DNA of 64,000 nt. Origin: Paracentrotus lividus (taxonomy: Eukaryota; Echinodermata; Echinoidea; Camarodonta; Echinidae). The notes under the pieces are model-generated. The model did no database searches and was not told the origin of the DNA. It saw nothing but the letters and a program-made list of their open reading frames with translations. Location of the stretch: positions 22,676,721-22,740,720 of the forward strand of contig CALNVZ010000174.1 in NCBI GenBank assembly GCA_940671915.1, in the 5' to 3' direction. Shown here one piece after another: positions 15,601 to 26,900 of the stretch. The first letter of the stretch is position 1. The number at the start of each line of letters is the position of its first letter. The translations under genes were made by a program, and so were the position numbers.

Positions 15601-18600
15601 ACAAAACTCTTCACAGAATTTTGACCTTTTGACTTATGACCCTGATTTTTGACCTATAATGTTTAATTGGCTAACAAAATGCTACTCCTTCGCCATGTTT
15701 TCATCCGATTTCGATCTGTTTGCTTTATCTGTGATAGCACTAGGTGAGGACAACAAAACTTTTCACGGAATTTTGACTTTTTGACCCCTTGACTTTGACC
15801 TTGATTTTGACCTATATTGTTAATTGGCTAAAAAATGTACTCCTTCGACCATTTTTCATCCGATTTCGATTCCGTTTTGCTTTTGTTGATGCACCTATGG
15901 TGAGGACTACAAAACTTCTTCGCGGAATTTTGACTTTTACCCTTTGACCTTTGACCTTGACTTTACTTATATTGTTAATTGGCTACAAAATGCTACTCCT
16001 TCACCATTTTTCATCCGATTTCGATTCCGATTGCTTTATGTGATAGCACTAGGTGAGGACTACAAAACTTCTTCACGGAATTTGACTTTTCACCCTTTTG
16101 ACCTTGACCTTGACTTTTACTTATATTGTTAATTGGCTACAAAATGCTACTCCTTCACCATTTTTCATCGATTTCGATTCGTTGCCTTTATGTGATAGCA
16201 CTAGTGAGGACTACAAAACTTCTTCACGGAATTTTGACTTTTCACCCCTTTGACCTTTGACCTTGATTTTTGACATATATTGTTAATTGGCTAAAAAATG
16301 CTACTCCTTCGCCATTTTTCATCCGATTTTGATTCCGTTTGCTTTATGTGATAGCACTACTGTGAGGACTACTAAACTTCTTCACGGAATTTTGACCTTT
16401 GACCTTTGACCTGGATTTTTTACCTATATTGTTAATTGGCTACCAAATCCTACTCCTTCGCCATTTTTCATCCGATTTCGATTCCGTTTGCTTTATGTGA
16501 TAGCAGTAGCTGTGGACTTACAAAACTTTCTTCACAGAATTTTGACTTTGGCCCCTTTGACCTTTGACCTTGACTTTGACCTTATATTGTACATTGGCTA
16601 CAAATGCTACTTCTTCGCATTTTTTACCTGATTTCGATTCGTTTGCCTTATGTGATAGCCCTGATCGTGATATAATGGGAATTTTACATTATTGGCGGGG
16701 ACATATATTACGCATCGCGTAATTTACTAATCCACTTGTTTATCTATTGGACTTCTTTGTTAATGACTTGTTCCATATGTATGTGCCTATCAATACCCTC
16801 ATTTTGGAGTGCTCTATTTGAATTTGGCCTTTGGGAAATCTGAAAATTTTTGATATCCAGATAAGACAATTGAACAGACATTTTAGTCATTTATCTAAAA
16901 CAGAAGTGAAAAATTTTAATGATTCAATACTTTAAGCATAGTATATTTATGTGGTCTGTCTTTTGTAATTCCAGTGGATGAAGAAGAGGAGCAGGAGGAA
17001 AATGGAAAGATGCCCGTCTACGACCGTGCCACCATGCCGGAGTTCGTCATCTCACTCGACAGTACAGACGACTTCCTCAAGCAGCGTATCATGAACCTCC
17101 CAGAGAGCGTGGTGGCCAAGACACACAATACAGAGGATGGATTCAACAGACGCATCACAGAGTTTAGAGCTCTGAATGAGGAGGATACCACCGTGCTCAA
17201 CTACTTTGATGAGCTGGAGATACATCCAGAGCATCTAGGTGAGTAGCAAGATGGATGGTATACTGTAGTCTTGTGTATGAGACCTCGATGAGGAGAGAAG
17301 AAAAGTGGTCTTTGTGTGCAGGTGGTAGTTATCTTACAGGAAACATTGTTCAAAGGAAAGAAAAGGTGTGATCTTCATAGATCTTATCATTGTTATAGCT
17401 TCTTGGCACTGTGGTAACAGATGTTGTTATATGTGGAGGAGCAAATGTATGTCATTTTTTTGAGATTTTCTAAAAGCATGCCAACATGTACTCTATTGAA
17501 TGCATTATTTGCTAGTCATTTCTATCTTCTTTATATAGGATTATTTTTGGAAACAGTCTGGTTGTAACTACCTGTATTGTTGTTGTTATATTTTTGTCAA
17601 AGAGGTATCAGTGATTAACGCTTTTGACTCGAGATAGAACAAGGCTCTTTCATTATACACACACTATGTAAGGATGTCTTCATGGTTTATAACATGAACT
17701 TCATCCCTTTCACCAGATATCACCAAGGAAACAGATACTGAGAACAAGAACCTGATGGACCAGCTGGTAAAGATCATGGGCAAGCCTAGGAACTATGGAC
17801 CTACCAAGGAAGAGATGGAGGAGACAGAACGCCTGGAGACAGAGCAGAGACTCAAGAAGGAGCGGGAGGAGAGGGAGACCATTGAAAGGATGGAGGCAGA
17901 GGAGTTAGCCCTCAAGGAGCAGAGGCAACAGGAATGGGTGAGTTCTTTTCAGAGCTATCAAAACCTCATGAAAGAATTACTAACAGACCTACCAGGACTA
18001 CCACATAGTGTTCCTACTAAAATGCTACGTATTACTTTCACCATGCAAGCTCCAGTCTTCAAGGGTCATATCGTCTGTTGAGAGCCAGAAGGGCGCTATT
18101 GCATCTCAAAGGTGTTCCGTTGAGAACCAGAAGGGCGCTATTGCTGTACAAAGTCAGTGGTAATAGCGCCCTTCTGGTTCCCAACGGAACATCTTTAATC
18201 TGAAATAGCGCCCCTCTGGCTCTCAGCCGACGATATAAGAATGGTGAGTTTCATTAAAAGATAGGGTAAAGCTGCCCGTGAAGGATTGAGGGGTAAAGTA
18301 GTTGACTTGTGTTAATTCCCTAGTGGACCTTGATATGGATCAATAATTCCTACATGTATGTCCTTTATTTAGCTCCTAAACCAGCAAGTCCGCCCATCAG
18401 CTTACTCACAAAACCACCCCAAATTGCCTTCTGTTTTCTGCACACTATATGCTCATGATAGTATCAAGAATATGTCAAACATAACCATACCTGTTGTGCG
18501 ATAACTGTGCGGTGTGTGCTGTCCAAATTCTGCATAAAATGTATGTGATTATGTTTAGTAAATCCTAGAATTTCACATTGAAACACACTAATGCATACAG

Positions 18601-19743
18601 CCAAACAGTTTCCATGCAGTCTCTAGGTGCTAAAGGGTTAAATGGTCGTCATTCAAATATCCCAAAGATTTGTAGGGATAATTTCATGTCACCTCAGGAT
18701 ATCAAATTAAAAAAGGAATCTCTATTTATCTGCAGACATCCCGTTTGGACGAGGTGAAGAGACAAGAGAAGGAGTTGCTTGAGAACCAGTCCATCCCACT
18801 CAGGAACTACCTGATGAAACATGTCATGCCTACACTTACCCAAGGACTCATTGAATGCTGTAAGGTTCGACCTGATGATGCCATCGACTACCTGGTAAGT
18901 CACCTCATAGCATCCCTTCTACCATGTGTATGATACTGATCATCCACTTTCTTACTGCAGGGTTCATACGGGTCATGGAAAACTTGGAAAGTTATGGAAT
19001 TTTGCTATTGTGTTTCAAGCCTTGAAAGTTATGGAAAATCTATTTTCCATTGAAAAGTCATAGAAAGTCATGGAATATCAAAATTTGTCAATATTCAAGT
19101 TATGTAGCCGAGAGCATTGAGAATCCCAGAGCGTCGTGTGTCCTTGGAGAGTTCTGGTTCCCAGACATCTCGGTGCAAAATTCTTTGAAAAGTTGTCAAA
19201 AGGTCAGGGAAAAGTCATGAAATTCTTTATTGAAAGGTCATGGAAAGTCATGGAATTTAACTTCAAAAAAAGTGTCTGAACCCTATATTTGTATATGTTT
19301 ATCTTCCTTCCAATAATTGTGTTTTGAGAGAAACTGGCTCGACTCAGTTGCTCATAACATATAACATTTGTATTGTACCTCAATGGTTTATTTATGCACT
19401 AAGTGTTAACTCATCATTGCTTGACATATATAGCTTCTAAAAATTTGATTGTTTGAACTTGCTGAATGTTTAAACAATTACAAAGTTTGAACACTGAAAT
19501 TATATGTGAATTATGGCAAATATCTTTGCTTATTGTTCACTTTTTATGAAATATAAATGTTTAGCTAATCTCTGTATTGTATTCTAGATAATAAAAAAAA
19601 AAGAGTGATGTCAATTTTACAAATTTTCTGCCAGATGTTGAGGCTGTCAAATTTCAAATGTTATCTTTACTTTCTTTTTTTTTTGTTTATATCACTTTGT
19701 GCAGGCTGAGTATATCTTCAGAAACAACCCACAAGTTGATTGA
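621..19743 (+). CDS. AK7: Adenylate kinase 7 (AK7), 5'-partial, 16 exons visible
   Basis: AK7 interconverts adenine nucleotides (ATP + AMP to 2 ADP) and in vertebrates acts in motile cilia and flagella. Exons seen: 621-791, 1486-1594, 2488-2592, 4409-4519, 6358-6441, 6956-7044, 7788-7878, 10645-10722, 12031-12180, 13313-13441, 14131-14242, 14938-15066, 16975-17238, 17717-17937, 18736-18894, 19705-19743 (stop TGA). All have AG/GT borders and compatible phases, except the 2592/4409 junction (see findings). Domain order matches the family: an N-terminal NAD-epimerase-like region starting at VGASLEE, with [11 protein letters not shown] in exon 4409-4519; a kinase domain with Walker A loop GPPASGKTS (exon 13313) and the motif [10 protein letters not shown] (exon 14938); an acidic insert; a charged coiled coil (exon 17717); and a C-terminal Dpy-30 helix pair ([17 protein letters not shown], then AEYIFRNNP). 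The extreme N-terminus is outside the window. Identity rests on my memory of the human protein and is strong throughout. Confidence 0.95.
1268..1432. repeat. Imperfect inverted repeat with a consensus CRE in AK7 intron
   Basis: The left arm (TATGCATATGACGTCATAAT, then AGCGCCCTCACTCAGAGG) is partly mirrored by the right arm (CCTCTGAGATGGCGGCA, then GATGACATCAATGCATATA). The left arm contains a perfect TGACGTCA palindrome, the CREB/ATF site. Probably an old small transposon; a regulatory role is unproven. Confidence 0.4.
3180..4322 (+). mobile_element. Decayed LINE retrotransposon 3' end (reverse transcriptase tail) in AK7 intron
   Basis: Fragments in shifting frames resemble the C-terminal end of a non-LTR retrotransposon ORF2: [15 protein letters not shown] near 3230, [16 protein letters not shown] residues near 3420, [20 protein letters not shown] near 3495, and further pieces to about 3880. 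Stops and frameshifts break it, so it is dead. It is followed by a CT-rich tract (3950-4090) and ends in an (ATAA)n tail at 4290-4322, as expected for a 5'-truncated LINE inserted in the same direction as AK7. The clade (CR1/L2/jockey group) is a guess. Confidence 0.7.
3950..4090. repeat. (CT)n low-complexity tract
   Basis: Pyrimidine-rich CTCTCT/CCCTCTC tract inside the LINE remnant. No coding content. Confidence 0.9.
6640..6830. repeat. (CT)n/(TCTG)n low-complexity tract in AK7 intron
   Basis: Degenerate TCTC/TCTG repeats, ending in an uninterrupted (TC)n run near 6775-6795. They produce overlapping long open frames on both strands rich in S/L or R/E. These are compositional artefacts. Confidence 0.85.
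7158..7360. mobile_element. Small inverted-repeat element, TTCGCG-rich
   Basis: About 200 bp bounded by TACTGTATAAG and its complement CTTATACAGTA. The inside has several TTTTCGCG/TTCGCGA motifs in mirror order. It lies in an AK7 intron directly after the exon ending at 7044. A related copy is inside the RNF8 locus at 58392-58588. No coding capacity; a non-autonomous DNA element (MITE). Confidence 0.75.
8133..10228. mobile_element. TTAA-flanked 2.1 kb non-autonomous transposon
   Basis: Both ends are flanked by TTAA (8129-8132 and 10229-10232). The terminal inverted repeats of about 70 bp begin AGGGATTC (left) and, on the complement, AGGGATTT (right); both continue CTTTCAAAAACAAGAGCAAT and end TTGTTCCAAC near 8200 and 10165. 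TTAA duplication is the signature of piggyBac and Kolobok superfamilies. There is no long open frame, so it needs a helper transposase. It is more CpG-rich inside (GCGCGTGCGTCGCGCC near 8242; near 9660-9750) than the surrounding AK7 intron. Confidence 0.85.
9760..10165. repeat. 400-bp near-perfect palindrome at the right end of the TTAA element
   Basis: Two arms of about 200 bp, each the reverse complement of the other, meet near 9957-9965 around TGGTTTTATAAACCAACAC. The outer arm ends read CAGTAAAAACAAACTACTGA and its complement, and both arms carry GGCCGCTAGAGACGGG or its complement. It would extrude a very long cruciform. Confidence 0.85.
11115..11890. mobile_element. piggyBac-like 776-bp MITE with G/C-run palindromes
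   Basis: Flanked by TTAA (11111-11114; 11891-11894) with inverted ends CCCTAATCAGGCCGG / CCGGCCTGATTAGGG. TTAA plus CCC...GGG is the classic piggyBac arrangement. Just inside each end is a GGGG-TTGAATCAA-CCCC palindrome with long G or C runs (11152-11180; 11839-11878). No transposase frame. Confidence 0.8.
12704..13181. mobile_element. Tc1/mariner-type MITE (CAGTGCGTATA ends)
   Basis: Bounded by CAGTGCGTATA and its complement TATACGCACTG, each flanked by TA. The TA duplication and CAGTGCGT-type ends are usual for Tc1/mariner-derived MITEs. Its interior (about 12860-13060) shares a diverged 200-bp segment with 31995-32215. It lies just upstream of the AK7 exon carrying the Walker A loop. Confidence 0.75.
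15390..16702. mobile_element. Element with TGTCCCCGCC inverted ends and internal minisatellite
   Basis: The left end TGTCCCCGCCGAACGAG is matched in inverse by TTGGCGGGGACA at the right. Inside are a (GTCC)n simple repeat (about 15447-15510) and about seven tandem copies of a unit near 152 bp. Landmarks recur in order in each unit: CTACTCCTTCGCCA, GATTTCGATTCCGTTTGC, GTGATAGCACTA, CTTCACGGAATTTTGAC, GACCTTTGACCTTGA, TTGTTAATTGGCTA. It is inserted in an AK7 intron. No coding capacity. The superfamily is not determined. Confidence 0.8.
18067..18237. repeat. 170-bp fold-back repeat (AGAAGGGCGCTATTG arms)
   Basis: The left arm TATCGTCTGTTGAGAGCCAG and a repeated CCAGAAGGGCGCTATTGC block are answered by GGTAATAGCGCCCTTCTGG and CTCTGGCTCTCAGCCGACG on the right. 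Inside an AK7 intron. A MITE-like hairpin with two sub-arms. Confidence 0.75.
18370..18637. mobile_element. Copy 1 of a TTAA-type dispersed MITE
   Basis: The right end TAGGTGCTAAAGGG is followed by TTAA (18638-18641). The body (CAGCTTACTCACAAAACC ... TTGTGCG ... GCAGTCTCTAGGTGC) matches the copy at 42967-43243, whose left end is intact. Inferred ends CCCTTTAGCACCTA plus TTAA suggest a piggyBac-like MITE. Confidence 0.75.
18958..19285. mobile_element. CAGGGTTCATAC-ended element (GTCATGGAAAG family)
   Basis: The ends are CAGGGTTCATAC and the complement of GTCTGAACCCTA, with repeated GTCATGGAAA/GAAAGTCATGGAAT blocks. This motif family is very common in animal genomes and looks like a hAT-type non-autonomous element. 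It lies in the last AK7 intron. Confidence 0.7.
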
Positions 19744-19945
19744 ACAGCTATCACAGAAGAGCCTATCTCCTTCAATTCTAGAATCAGCTGGGAAAAGCTA
19801 TTCTTCACATTTCACACTTGTAGTACACGTCCTCATCAGTTTTCACAAGCAAACTTCACACAATATATATGTATTCATTTAAAATAAATCTGAATGAATG
19901 TATTGTTTTATCCTGGACATAATAAAGCTGTATAAGCAGCTTGCT
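19744..19945 (+). other. AK7 3' UTR with polyadenylation signals
   Basis: AT-rich sequence after the AK7 stop. AATAAA hexamers lie near 19882 and 19919, so the transcript probably ends around 19.90-19.95 kb. This is inferred from the hexamers alone. Confidence 0.5.
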
Positions 19946-21615
19946 CCATTTATTGTAGATGATTATATCACTAAATGTTATCACTCTACATTCCAGAAAT
20001 CTGCCTTGAATGGAAATGGATTATATATTTCTCTCAAATACCTATCCACTTTTTGAAATTAATCCTAGATGTACATCTATCTTCATAATCATAAGTAAAG
20101 GGAATGTACCATCCACTTATAATTACATATTAGTTAGATTAAAATAATATCAAACACCGTTCTTCTTGGATATGATACTGAAGTTGCAAACTGTTAAAAT
20201 CTGTAGATGTGATGTGTACTAAATATATATATTTTTCTGATTCTATGTGGTATAGATCATTGTGTTCAGTGTGCGAGTCTATCTTTATCTTCATACTCGA
20301 TGCAAAATTTTCTATATGTATACTCCGTCCAAGGAAATACAAAGCCTCAACTATAACAAAGCCTTGACTATAACAAATATGATGATTCCAGATTTAATGA
20401 TACTCTGCATTTAGCAGTACTTAATTTGAGATTCTATTTATATGATTGTGCATGTTTATTTGTCTTTATTGTATATATCACATTTAAAGCCCAAGTATAG
20501 TTGTGGTAGAGAAATTTGCATTTTAAAAAAACTTACTCAACTTGTCATTATATTGTTCCAATGACATATCAATACATGGGCAAGTAATATAACCATGTAC
20601 CATGCATATCTTTTCATGATATGTTATAGTTAGCATAAACATGGGGAGATGTTCATCAAAATGAGGTCATACTTCCTTCACTCTCACCCCAGATCTCTGG
20701 GCATGCCATACCACTGCTGACTGGTATGGCCTGAGTGCATTCTGTGTGTATCAATCTGTGTATCAGTAGCATATACTTCGCACACAAACCACTGCACTTT
20801 ACACTCTCCCCGGTGTGATCCTGTTTAGGCACGGCCCTTCAACAGATCGATTTACACAGTTTTGTTGCTAAATTCAGGTCTTAGAGTGGAATTTATAACA
20901 AATAATTTTGTACACAGAGGTTACTTGAGGTATTAATTCATATTATTCTGCTATGGAAGTAAAACAAAAAATATGTTCTCCCAAAACTATACATGAGCTT
21001 TAAATAAACAAAATATTCTTGGACAAAATACGAAATGCCATTTCCCTCAAATTAAGGTTTATAATTGTCATATCTAACAAGCATGTAAATAATTTATAAT
21101 GTATCATATTAATATGAAGTACGATATATTTGGTGGCGTGTATTCAAAATACTCTGTAAATTTAATTATTTATGTACAGATTGATGAATTGTATGCATTA
21201 TGCAATTATGGTCTATATTCTGTCTTATAATAGTACCTTTTGTTAAGGGTATGGATCTCACCTATTAAAAGAAATGTTTTTCAAACACTGCATATGTTTG
21301 TCAGAGGGAATTGTTTTGTTTTGTTTTTTTGGTTGCTAAATCTTTCTTACAATGTTTTAAGTGCAGATAAACAACAAGTCATGCTTTTTACTCATTGAAG
21401 AGACAGTACAGTGTACTCCTGTTATAACAAGCATGATATCAATCGTAAATCTATGGTAAACCATGCACATGTACTAAAAGTTACAATCGATTGTAAGATT
21501 GATCGTATCCCTTTTATGTTACAGGACAATGGATACAAGATTTTGTTCTGACAATGTGGCTCTTTTGGTCGTGATTTCAAACATGTACACAGGTATTTAT
21601 GTGTTTATCAATATA
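19946..21615. other. Intergenic spacer between AK7 and the transporter, first part
   Basis: AT-rich sequence with short frames only and no splice-compatible conserved protein. I see no gene, RNA gene or clear repeat boundary here. Confidence 0.5.
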
Positions 21616-22150
21616 CAGTGCGTCCCAGATACATGTAAAAGTAAACCCAACTTTGAGAGCCTCATATTAAAATTGTATTTAATTTACTTAAGTGTCATTA
21701 TTTTTTATATCATATCAAAGAGTAACTCATATTCTATCCAGTGATACCAAAATCATACCTGTACTGTCAAGGATGATAACCACTCGAGTTCTAAAAAACT
21801 TTGGTCAAAAACAAATTGTTACAAGTTTTATCAGAAGCAATCCTGGCTTTCTGATCATTCATTCTTTGTGTGAGGTCGGCCTTTTTAAGTCCATTCATAA
21901 GGGACAATAGATTTCTTGGTCTATTGAAATGCAAGGGCTGCTTCTCCTCAAACTTGGAACATTTGAATTTTTACGCATGTTTTTTAAAGCCCAAGTGCTC
22001 AGCCAGCCATCACAACAAAGGTATAAGTTTGGTATCATTAAATAGTAAATAAGTTACTTTTTATCATGAAATGAATATCCAGTTTACATTAGCTATACAA
22101 TTTTAACATAAGGCTCTCAAAGTTGGGTTTACTTTTTTTCTGGGACGCAA
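21616..22150. mobile_element. Mariner-type MITE (CAGTGCGTCCCAG ends)
   Basis: The left end CAGTGCGTCCCAGATA, after TA, continues AAGTAAACCCAACTTTGAGA. The right end mirrors it with TCTCAAAGTTGGGTTTACTT ... CTGGGACGCAAC. Inverted repeats of about 40 bp. No intact frame. Intergenic, between the convergent AK7 and transporter genes. Confidence 0.8.
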
Positions 22151-23700
22151 CGAGGGGATAGGACTGGTACAGAGTACCACATTATAACAGGACAGAGAAT
22201 TACAAGAGGAGTGGTCTGTAGCTAGAATTACTTTGCTGAGATGCAATTGCATGCTGGTATATATTAATTTATTGAGTGCCTTCTTCCCTCCAATCCAAAC
22301 ACTGATTTGTTCTGAAATATAAAAGCTATTTCTAAAATTGCAATCATTTAATGGCAATTTGCAATACTAGTATCTAACAGGCCCCAACATTTCTATTCCC
22401 ATGTAGTATGCAAGAATGAAATATTGAATTTTTTTCCGCTTGAAATGTAAAAAGTGCAATTGAGACTAACAGTGTTATTTAGGAATTTTTTTGAAATTTA
22501 TCACAGGCTTATATGAACCAACCATTTTCATTGAATAATCAAATCCTGGGTTTTGGCATTTAGTTATATTTAGCAGTACCTTCCAATAGTACAGTATTTT
22601 AATACTCTCTCAGATTGTACAATGCCATTCTACTACTAATTTCATAAACTGTCATAAACCAGCACACCAATATTTCACTTGGTTTCACACTTGACATGTT
22701 TTTAGAATGTCTATATATTTAGTGCATTTTTCTTCCTCAGAACAAATACTCCACATAAATATAAACATTGTTTTAAAAAATCCCAACACATGACTGTCAA
22801 GATACTGTTTGAGGGCAAGGTTTATGATTGATATAGTACAGATTGTCATCAATTAATTAAACCATTAACTAAATTTCAAAATAAAAGCCCCACGATATCA
22901 AAATACTTTTACAGTAATTAGAGCAAGAAGTAAATTACCTAAAATCAATGATTTAAGCCATGAAGACTTGGTCTGAGTATTGCTAAGATCTATGGGAGAT
23001 ATGTGTAAGAGCAAGATCAGCTCTTCTTGAAAAGATTGAAAGTTTGTTTGGGCTAATTATTCCAGAATTTCATGCTAATATCATTCTTGCTACATACATG
23101 TACCCAGGATTAGCACAAAGACCAAAGAGATATGATAAAATCTACTCTTTAATAGTGACTCTATAAATTTAGGTAGGTGGAGTAATGAGAACAATTTTAC
23201 TTCAAGAATAGAATTAAATATTTACAGACAAATAACTTGGCTTGGAAGCTACATCTCCCTCCTGACTGGTCATTTTGGCACAGGCAGTAATTTCATATAA
23301 ATATAAAATGAATACATTTACTTATATAGCAGCTGCAAATTAACAGAAAACCTGCTAAGAAAAATAGTTTTTTATGATCAACTATCATTAAATTTATGAA
23401 CAAGAAAGTGCCTAAATCCTGAAGGCACGATACCTATAATTTAAACCTTGTAATGTGCATTAATTTCTATAAATGTTTAATTTAACTCGCATAAACAAAT
23501 GCTGATTAAGAAGAATATATATATTTTTTTAAGTGTACTTAATTTGAATAAAAATCATTCTTAAAATTCTGTTAAAATCAATATAGAAACCACAATCCTC
23601 AAGACATATACAACCTCCAATTGAAAATAAAGTGAAAAGATTACAATTCTAAAAGTGATTTACAAATAGATAATAAATAACAAGGATCAGTAATATGATG
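22151..23700. other. Intergenic spacer, second part
   Basis: AT-rich and without supported coding or repeat structure. The minus-strand transporter 3' end probably reaches to about 23.7 kb. Confidence 0.5.
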
Positions 23701-23969
23701 TAACATTCAAAGTTAATCTTTATTTAGATTGCAAAGCTAAAGACTAACCACTTAAAGCACCAAAATATGAAGACAAAAATTCTTGCAAATGTGTATTCAA
23801 TTGCTTTCTCAGCAGTATGGTGAACTCAATAATAAATAATTGACTGAAATATACTTAAGTTCTTGCACACATCAAAACAATTTGATTGAAAAACAACCCT
23901 GTATGCCTCTTTAAATAATCATAACTACCCAATATATGGGTTGATGAACAAAAATCTGCAAGATTGAAA

Positions 23970-26900
23970 CTAGTGCATCTTGGTCGTCCCATTAGAATAA
24001 ATTTCACTGTCATTTTCACTCTCTGAAAGCTTCATCTTCCTTGGTGCAATCAGCACGGGTTCCTGAACAAGTGGATTACTCGAGTAGATATAAATGGAGA
24101 TCAAGATAACCATCATTGCAATCACAGTAAACAAATTTATTGGAATATCAAAGAATATCCATGACAACACACTAGTCATAATCACCTCAAGTGCAGTCGC
24201 AAAATTTTTCACGATGGAGTTGAGGTTTTTGAGGAAGATGGCCGTCACGATGCCCATGGCAGCTAGGTTGCACACGACGGCACCAACTTTAAAGCGTTCC
24301 GTTAAGGACTCGCTGCCTCCCGTCAACAAGAAGAGTTTCTCGTAAGGTTGACCTGATGCGGAATACAAGATGAGACCACATACAATGGAGTCTGCGTACA
24401 TGAAGATGTTCTGGATCCAAATATCAAGGCCTTTACTGTGACGTTTGATGAGAAGTTCAGTGTAGACACCTGCGATGGTTGAACAGAGCAGTTGAGCAAG
24501 GATGAAGATGATGGCAGGGTCAAAGGTCAGCAGGTCACCATGATGATCTGGCTGATGATTGGTTCCTTCATTAGGTTTAGAAGAAGCAAAGTAGGCAGGG
24601 TTCAGTTGCTTCATCATACAACCAAACATAAGAAAGACAAGAGAAAACCATTGCTTGGCACTTAGTTTTCTGTTGAAGAGAACCTGGGAAGAAAGAAATA
24701 CACCAGTAAACACTGTAATGTACAAATTGGTTACACTTTTTATATAAATGTATTGAAATGAAAAGGGTGTGTATGATTATTTTGTCTGTTGAGAGCTTTA
24801 AGGTTGTTGACCTTTTTTTGTGTATGTTTTTTACAAAGAAAATAATCTTCTTGTTGTAAGTAGACTATACAGTGCATGTGATGCAGCATATCAAAATGAG
24901 AAACAAGTTGTAAGCAAAGAGTCAAAGAAAATTAGCAAAATAATCAATTTTTAAACACTTTCACATTATCACTTTTACTGATACATATATGTTCAGTATA
25001 ATCAGATTTTGTTAAAACAATGTAATTGGTTTGGTCCCAAGCACCTCCTTATACTGGGAGTGGACTGTCATACAGTTGAAACTCATTATAACATGGTCCT
25101 TTGGACCATAGAAGTTACCTTGTCATATCAGGGTAAACCCCAAAAGAATACAAAGAGCTGGGACCAGCAAATTTACCTCATTATATCAGGAACCTTGTTA
25201 TATCTGTGGGGTGTACCACAAAGACTTACGATTGATTAAAAGTTACGATTGATTTTTTTTCTCGGCAGCCTCATTTGGAAACCAGGTACAGTCATAGATT
25301 AGGATTTGGATATGATTAAGAGTAGGGTTAGGGCTAGAGTAAGGATTACGATCATCAACTTTGGAGCATCCTGTCCATGATGAGGCTACCAAGAAAAAAT
25401 CAATCGTAACTTTTAATCAATCGTAAGTCTTTGTGGTACACCCCACAGGTCTTGTTATAACGAGTTTCAACTGTACCTAACAGTAATATGGAAATCTTAA
25501 GTAGCTACAATGTAGGGAACCCTTTTCTCATTTACAATATTGAGCATAACAATCAACGAGAAAGAAACTTATCAGAGTTTAAAATTAGTGACTTCATTAC
25601 AAATATTTGTTTATAAATTGCTTATGATTGGTTTACGTAATTGAATTATCAATCTTACCTGATAAACGACTCCTGATACGACAATCTTGATTTGCATGAG
25701 AATGGAGTATGACGTGGGATCAAAGTTCGTCAAGTTGAGGAAGGTCAGGTTGTTGAAGAGAGCATACAGGAAGGCAGGGATAAAGTACAGGAACAGAACT
25801 GAAAAGAAGATTGTAGAAGAGAGAAATAAAATCAAAATAAAATTAAATAGAATGATATTTTCCCACCACTAGATGATGCCTACATTTGTATTGGTTGTAC
25901 TGATATTGTGATTATAACAAATTTAAATAGATAGAGAACAAGAGAAATAAAGTCAAATAATAATTAAATCTCATTGTTTTTTCCCCTACAAAAAAAAAAG
26001 CCTATTGGTTATACTGATAACTATTTTAAAGTTACAGCATGAAACAATAGCATATAGCCTATGCAATAGTGAACAGCATGTCTTATTTGTTTACCTTTAA
26101 AAAGTTGTTTACGAATGCAAATGAATACAGTATGAGGGTGCAATACATTCAGCATTGCACAAATGGTAACTTTATTCAAAATATGTAAAGGTCATATTCG
26201 ATTGAGATCATGTGGTATAACAGCACATATCAAAGTACCCAAAAGGTACTTCTATTTTTTTTTCTTGTGTTATCTTGGTGCCATTGCATATAGACAGAGT
26301 TACTATTATAGTAAGTTTGCCAGTAATAGTAGCTATCATGGTAATGTTGCTCAACACCCAATCAAATTAACTATAATAGCAAGTTTCATGCAACGACCCT
26401 TATATTTATTCGTTTATTAACGTGCTGAGGACTGAATTATATAATTCCCATAGGTTTAGTCCAGGAAACACCTGGTTTCAGTCATCGATGAGTTAATTTT
26501 TACATGCATACAGAACATTAGTTCTTGTGAGACAAGGAATATATGCTTAATATCCGGTTATAAAAAATTATATTTATCAAGATAATAGTACAATTTTTTT
26601 TTACAAGATAATGAGATTTGCTCAAGAATATAGGCCTATCTATCCCTCTGTACGTGTCATTGACTTTTGAAGACCAAGGTCCAGCCAATGCTGGAGATAC
26701 AATTATATTTGTTTAAACAGTTCTACTTTGTTGATTTCTGTTATCATCACAATCACTGGCACGGCACAGTCAAAGTAATGCAATTATTTGCTGAGTTTAA
26801 CTTCACATAGGCTACAATCAATATTCTTGTTGAAATTTTCAACTACCAGCATTAAACAGAAAAGAATTATAATATGATTCTACAGAATTTATATAAATTG

